64,000 bases of DNA from Ananas comosus (taxonomy: Eukaryota; Streptophyta; Magnoliopsida; Poales; Bromeliaceae), in NCBI RefSeq assembly GCF_001540865.1, contig NC_033639.1:4273858-4337857 (forward strand), read 5' to 3'. Positions 58,384 through 64,000 of this stretch are shown one piece after another; position 1 is the stretch's first letter, and every line of letters starts with the position of its first letter. A program made the position numbers and the translations under genes. The notes below the pieces were generated by a model. The model ran no database searches. It was given only the letters and a program-made list of their open reading frames with translations, and was not told the origin of the DNA.

Positions 58384-59576
58384 GAGACTCGGAGCTTCGC
58401 GATCAGCTGGTCACACTCGTAGGGGTGATGAGGCAACAAGCTGATATGGTGCAGTGGCAGCAGGAGGCTGCTACATGCCAGGAGGAGCAAATGAAAAGAC
58501 TCCAGGAAGCGGTGGATCAGCTGGTGGCAGCACCAGCTGCGGCTGGTCGAGGACAGCCAGGAGTCGCGACGGAGCTGTTTCCGTCGGGGTCGGGTGATCC
58601 GACTTCTATTAGTCCAGAGGTAGCGGCGGAGAGGGACCAAGCTTTGGCTGCCCTCATGGCTTTCAAGAAGTTTGATCCGCCTACCTTCGATGGAGAAGAT
58701 ACGGATCCGTAGGTCCTTGAGATGTGGATCGATTCCATGGAAACCCTCTTCGAGAATTTGTACACATTGGAGCGAGACAAGGTAAACCTAGCCGCGCACT
58801 ATCTCAAACAGTCGGCGAAGGTGTGGTGGAAAGGCGTCAAGCGAGATCGACAGCCTAGTCTCCCTCCTATGTCTTGGGTAGAGTTTCAGGGGTTGGTATT
58901 CTCTACTTATTTCCCCGATAGTGAAAAGCGAAAGCTCAAGGAAAGGTTCCTTAAGCTGCGACAAGGAGGCCGCACGATCAGGCAATACGAGTGGGAATTT
59001 TTTCGTATCGTGCATTGTATCCCGAACGTGGTGCGGGATGACAAGGACTAAACCGACTGCTTCGTGCGTGGACTTCGGCCAGATCTTTACCAGGCGGTGC
59101 TAATGCTCAAGTTGCAGACCTTTGCTGAAGTCCTGGATCGAGCCTTGTGGATAGAGCAAGGCAATGAATTCCTGCGGGAGAAGCGCGAGTCGTATTACAA
59201 GGAAAAGGGGAAATGACGACCAGTGAGTGGACATGATGATCAGTCAAGTTCCCAGCAGACCTCTGCGAAGTCGCGCTCTCGATCTCGAGCTCCGGGGACG
59301 TATCACATTCGGTCCTCGGCGAGATGTGTGATTTGTGGGGGCCCTCATTTCCCACAACAGTGTGAGCAGCGAGAGGGCAAGTGCTTCAAGTGTGGGCTAT
59401 CGGGCCATATACGGGACGAGTGTCCGCAAGGTGATAGCCGAGCCTTGACACTGGCGACGGCTTATTCCCCTCCGGGACTGCAGGCAGGTGTGCCACCTGC
59501 GGCATGGTCAGGGGAGCAGCCGTTGAGGACGTTGCAACCAGAGGGATCGCGGCGAACGCCAAGTGGCCATGGATAG
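58384..59576 (+). pseudogene. Truncated gag, plus strand, with three stops
   Basis: Same family as the minus-strand gag but lacking the first ~28 residues: similarity begins at GDSELRDQL. It has the coiled-coil-like stretch, gag domain (MWIDSMETLFENLYTLERDK, KVWWKGVKRDRQ) and both zinc motifs (CVICGGPHFPQQC; CFKCGLSGHIRDEC). Stops at 58710 (where the intact copy has Trp), 59049 and 59215. Starts exactly at the head-to-head junction. Confidence 0.9.
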
Positions 59577-61449
59577 GCGACCCAAGTTGCTGTGCCTGCC
59601 GTGGCTGACGACGTCGTGGCAGGTATGAGTTAATTAAGCAATCGTATGTTTTTGCATAATCTCAAGCTGTTGCATTGCATGCATTCATCATTGGTCTGTT
59701 ACTACTATTGTCACATTGCATAGTAGGGACCGAGAGGTCGGGTAGATAGGCACCCGAGCATGCTAGCAGGATGAGGGTATAGCGCCTGCTAGAGCAGGTA
59801 GAGAGCGAATGGTACTAGCAAATGGCTAGTAGTGATTTTGGATAGGAAGCGAGGCTCGCAATGGAAATCGAATGGTGAGAGAACTCTCGATGCAATGGAT
59901 TAGAAATTGCGAGAGTTGAGCCTTGATGTTTGGGGACACCCGAATATTCCAAGAGTATTTTGGATGCGGATTCGGTAGATCGAATAGTGAAGATGAACCA
60001 CTGTTGCGAAATGGGTCAGTTAGCGCCGAGTTTGGCCTGTGGGCCTAGTAGTACCTCGAGTTGAGGTGGGTGAGTTGTGCTCCTGTGGCCGGTGTGCATA
60101 GGCTAAGTTGCCTGGTGCTTGGCGTAGTTGGGACGCTGCAGAGGCGTATAGAGCGCTCGAGTATAGACACTCGTAGAGTGCGGTTTCAATTCAGCCAGTC
60201 GAGTGAATTGGCAGTAGCACTTTAGCAGGGCTAAGTGTGAAGCGGGCCATGGATCACTCGTGAGGGCTGGTGGCTCGCACTAGGTGCCTAAGAGCCTATA
60301 GAGTGCGTAGCTCTGTAGAGCATGTCATGTAGGACGACGTTGGCGGGTAGTGCTTGGGGACGACCCGTGCCTGGACCTTTTGTGGACTGTGGAGCCTGAG
60401 CCCATTGGGCAGGTGCAGTCAGCTGTGAGAGATAGCGGCCCGATACCTATAGGTAGTGCGGAGAGTTTTGGTCATGACGGTAGTCCGAGCTTAGACCCGA
60501 GCACGTGGAATGCCACGTGTTAGATCGTGAGATCAGTAGTACACCGAGTGTGTAGCAACCCGACCCGAGGATTTGCCGGGGTTTGGGGACTTGGATGCTC
60601 CTGGTTGGAGTATGTGCGAATTCTCCAATGAGAATGTCGCTCGATAATGATTGGGTCTACGCTTGCGAGCGAGAGACGCTAGGCGTCGTTGAGGCGAGTT
60701 AGGCGACTAGCCTACGTAGGATTGGTTGTCTTGGTCCACCTGAGGAAAATGATGGTTGGTGTAGCCGGGAACTCTATTTATGAGTCGGGCTTAGATCCGC
60801 GAATGAAGAGTTCGTGTGGTGTTGGACGTGGCTGTGGGGTCGAGGACAAGAAAGAGTAATGTGGTCTCTAGGAGACACTTGGATAATGGATAGCCATGTG
60901 AGGATTGGAATTGGGAGTGAGATGGTACAGATAAGATGATAAAGTGGTATCAGGCTCCCAAATAGCCAAGGTAGTGAAGCGCCACCTGGTGAGTACTTTG
61001 AGTAAGTCGAGAGGGTCTACCCGTGCACGTAGCGTGGTGGTGTTGGATCGTTCGTCTAGTTGATGCGATCTTGCTAGGTCCACACCACAGGAAACGAAGG
61101 GTAGTCCTGATCTCAAGGGATGGTGGTGTTTGGTGAAACCGCGAAGGAATAGGTCCTTTTTTAGCCGAGTGGCTGGTGGTGTTGGGGTGTGGAGTCATGA
61201 ATATTGACTCACACTACTACCGAGGTTTGTAAAGTTGTAATGCACTTTCGATGTTACAAGTGGAAAGCGTGAGTACCTGGTCTAACATCGTTCGTAGTGG
61301 GCCTTTGGATGATTACGATGAGAAAAAGGCCACTCTGAAGTGCGAAAGTGCATTGGAACCCTTGAGTACCCGAGAAGTGTATCGAGGAATAAGAAGGGGT
61401 TAGAAATGAGTGAGTTTCGAGGACGAAACTCTTTTTAAGGAGGGGAGAA
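59577..61449 (+). mobile_element. Non-coding internal region and polypurine tract, plus-oriented element
   Basis: About 1.9 kb without any pol domain in any frame, ending gtttcgaggacgaaactctt and the purine tract AAGGAGGGGAGAA (61437-61449) just before the LTR. The absence of pol between gag and the 3' LTR supports a TR-GAG/LARD type non-autonomous element. Confidence 0.82.
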
Positions 61450-62003
61450 TGTAACAATGTGAATTCTCGAAATCCGAGAGTTGCACTTCGTCCAGAATCA
61501 ACTAATGGTCGAGTTGGTAAGCTTTGGAAAAGCTAAGGATGCACGAAACCCAAAAGTGCATTGAAATGGAGTCCGCGAGAGTGAGAATGCAAAATCTGCA
61601 TCTTTGGCAGATTTGCTCTCGGGGACCGGTCTCTGGCTGGAGAGACCGGTCCCATCAGCTAAAGGCTGCGGGGTTGCTGAGGCAACCGGTCCCTGGCACC
61701 AGGGGGACCGGTCCCCGCAGGTGACACCAACGAGAATGGCCAAAAATTGGCCAAGTCCCGCGAGACGAGCTCTCGGGGGCCGGTCTCTGGTGGCTGGACC
61801 GGTCTCCGGGGGACCGGTCTCTCAGGGAGAGATCGGTTCCCGAATGCGTGGAATTGAGGGGAGCTCTCGGGGATCGGTCCCAGGTCAGGGAGACCGGTCC
61901 CTCCGCGCGCAGAATGCCCAGTGAGGGCTGTGTAAGAGATGAAAAGCTGAGGGACTTAATAGCATTTTGTTACAATATGAGAGGGGTTATTAGAGAGGTG
62001 TTT

Positions 62004-62035
<32 letters not shown>

Positions 62036-64000
62036 TCACACTCTTCCTCACTGTCTCTCTCTCTTGCTCCGATCGTGAGGAGGAAAAGGAAAAGAGGAGA
62101 GGAAGGAAAGGAAATAAAGAAAAAGAGAAGAAGAAAAGAAGGAGAAGATGGAGGAGAAGAAGAGGATCATCATCACCATCATCCTCTTCATCTTCTTCTC
62201 TACATTGAAGCAAGCCTAGAGAGGTAAGCTTGGTACCCTTTCATGGTAGATCCTTAAAGATAGGGTTTTGATCTCTAGAAATGGTTAGAATGGAACCCTA
62301 GCATGCTATTAAGATGGTTTTTCCCCATTTCATAGATCGATTTGGTGGATTTGGTAATAATGGCATTCTAGGGCATCCAAAGAGGGTTTTTGTAAATAGA
62401 TGAGTTTGATCTCATTTGACCCTTCGTAAACCTAATTGGTAGGTAACGAAACACGTTGGCGAAGTCGGTTCGGCAATCCAACAAGCCGTTGTGAAGATAT
62501 TGAAGAAACGGATGTGTACAGCTTCGTTTCCGCCTGGAAGGCCAAGGCGACGTCCATAAATCGTGAAATCGGGTCCCGAGCACCGTAGCAGCAAGGCAAA
62601 GACCTTTAACTCTTGAAACGGCGAAGCGGCGTGCTCTTGGGGAGCAACTGTGAAATCGGGCCCAAACGGGTGCCCAGTGCCGCGGGAGGCCGATTGCAAG
62701 TGTCGACAAGCAATCGGAAAGCTAGCTAAAGGTGGGTTGTGCTTACCGAAGTGACTAGGTCGCCCTTTATGTCTAAGCAATGTAATCTCATGTTGATGCA
62801 TGTAGACAAGACTAAACTGTGCATGTTAATGGTAATGCTAAGTAGAAAGCATAATGAACAATATGATAATGCTAGATAGTGCGTGAATGCACAAGTAGTT
62901 GAACATATATATATATGCATGTAAACTAAATGATAACTCTAGAAATGTAGAGTTGATTGGTAATGAGACTCAATTGGGTAACTAGGATGTCAACTAGATC
63001 GAGTGGCACCTAACCTAGTGTTAAAGAACATAGGTTGAACAAGTGAACCTAGAGTCGAACAAGTCTAGGTGTGGCATCGAACCTAGTGTTAGCAAACATA
63101 GGTCGATCTAGTTAACCTAGAAGTGGACATCTAGGTAAAGATGACGAGAACCTAGAGATTGTGTCTAGGTTATATGACATGAACATATAACCTAGAGTGT
63201 TAGAACCTAGGTTGTTGAGCATAGTGGTAACAGCCACTAGGAGGAGCTAGGTCGACAGTATAGGGTTGGCTATGGACCCTCGACCTGTGGAAAGTGGATT
63301 CCGGAATACCAGGACTTGTGATGACCTAGATATCAAATCTAGGTCGTGTGCGACGACTTCGCCGCCAAGGTTGATACCGAGGGAGGATTGGGGGCGACCA
63401 CATGGAGATCACCGCCCGGGGCTTGAACCATTGTCGTGGCGTTTGTGCGACGATTTCGCCGCCGGATGGTTAAGCCAATTGAGGATCAGACCGCCAGGAT
63501 TGACTGAAACCATTGCTGGGTAAGAACGATGCGTGCGCCGCCAGGTGGCTGAGTCATGACTTGTACCGTTGTTAGGTGAGGTGCGATACGTTCGCCGCCA
63601 GATGGTTATTTCATGACTCGAGTCCTCGCTGGGTAAGAACGCCATGTTCGCCGCAAGAATGGCTATGTCAAGTGACTCGAGCCGAGTTCAGTGTGTGCGA
63701 CTACTTCGCCGCTAAGAGGCTGAGTTTAGAGGGCAGCAGGTTGATGAGCAGCCGGTGCGTGGACTATCCGCGAATGATTGACTCGAAGCCGAGTCAGATG
63801 GTTAGCTTCGATAAGGTAGTGGAAACCCTTATGAGCTAGAGATAGAGGCTTGAGCTAAGGTAATAGGGACCTTAGAAGCCAGTGGACTTGAGAGTGAACC
63901 TAAGGTAGTAGAAGCCTTAGAGTTGATGATATGAGCTAAGAATAACCAAGTAAAATGTAGAATCAATTGATCTACTAGTTGTTGCATAAAGTTGCATGAT
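61450..64000 (+). mobile_element. LTR of the plus-oriented TR-GAG element, runs off the window
   Basis: Starts TGTAACAATGTGAATTCTCG immediately after the polypurine tract. ACCGGT array at 61620-61910; CT/GA tracts at 61997-62110. The window ends at a point equivalent to about 55,075 in the LTR at 54427-57661, so roughly 650 bp are missing. Repeated 'tcgccgcc...tggct' and 'cctaggt' motifs (62960-63840) are internal LTR structure, not genes. Confidence 0.85.

Noticed and set aside
57654..61449. A full autonomous gypsy element with pol
   Set aside because: No protease, reverse transcriptase, RNase H or integrase motif was found in any frame between gag and the 3' LTR.

Overview
This is plant nuclear DNA, most likely from a monocot: the host gene has spliceosomal GT-AG introns and a GC-rich first exon, and the rest is nested Mutator-like elements (MULEs), long-LTR retrotransposon pieces and microsatellite-associated MITEs. 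A bromeliad such as pineapple is a guess only. No bacterial features, tRNA or rRNA genes were seen. Single N bases at 21022, 27578 and 38456 mark small assembly uncertainties.

Layout. (1) 1-2412: MITEs separated by (TA)n/(GA)n microsatellites. (2) 2413-14881, minus strand: one complete host gene, spermidine synthase, with nine exons joining into an uninterrupted 335-codon frame; its introns carry a hAT-type MITE with an 8-bp target duplication, a Mutator-like miniature element and a cluster of MITEs. (3) 15412-26114: MULE-1, a 10.7-kb element with an exact 9-bp target duplication, arrays of ~25-bp palindromes in both terminal inverted repeats (TIRs), a decayed MuDR-type transposase and a decayed plant-mobile-domain (PMD) gene. 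The PMD gene was later split by a solo LTR (5-bp duplication) and by a 469-bp TRIM element. (4) 26115-27578: AT-rich DNA with an (ATT)n tract and a small palindrome-bearing element. (5) 27579-~49604: MULE-2, about 22 kb, with complex TIRs, a decayed PMD-like/ULP1 cysteine protease gene, a decayed transposase, and three fragments resembling the RING head of SINA-type ubiquitin ligases. Three solo LTRs sit inside it, and a short TAGTGCAA-like motif is scattered through its non-coding parts. (6) 49605-64000: a rearranged non-autonomous gypsy-type family (gag only, TR-GAG-like). A near-intact gag lies on the minus strand next to a 3.2-kb LTR; a second, truncated gag on the plus strand leads to another LTR running off the window; the two are fused head to head near 58,384.

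The only gene likely to work for the host is spermidine synthase; MULE-1 begins about 530 bp upstream of its start codon. The least explained structures are the covarying palindrome arrays shared by several elements, the dispersed TAGTGCAA motif and module-border repeats of MULE-2, the combination of SUMO-protease-like and ubiquitin-ligase-like cargo in MULE-2, and ACCGGT-centred arrays found in every LTR copy and also in a neighbouring unrelated repeat.
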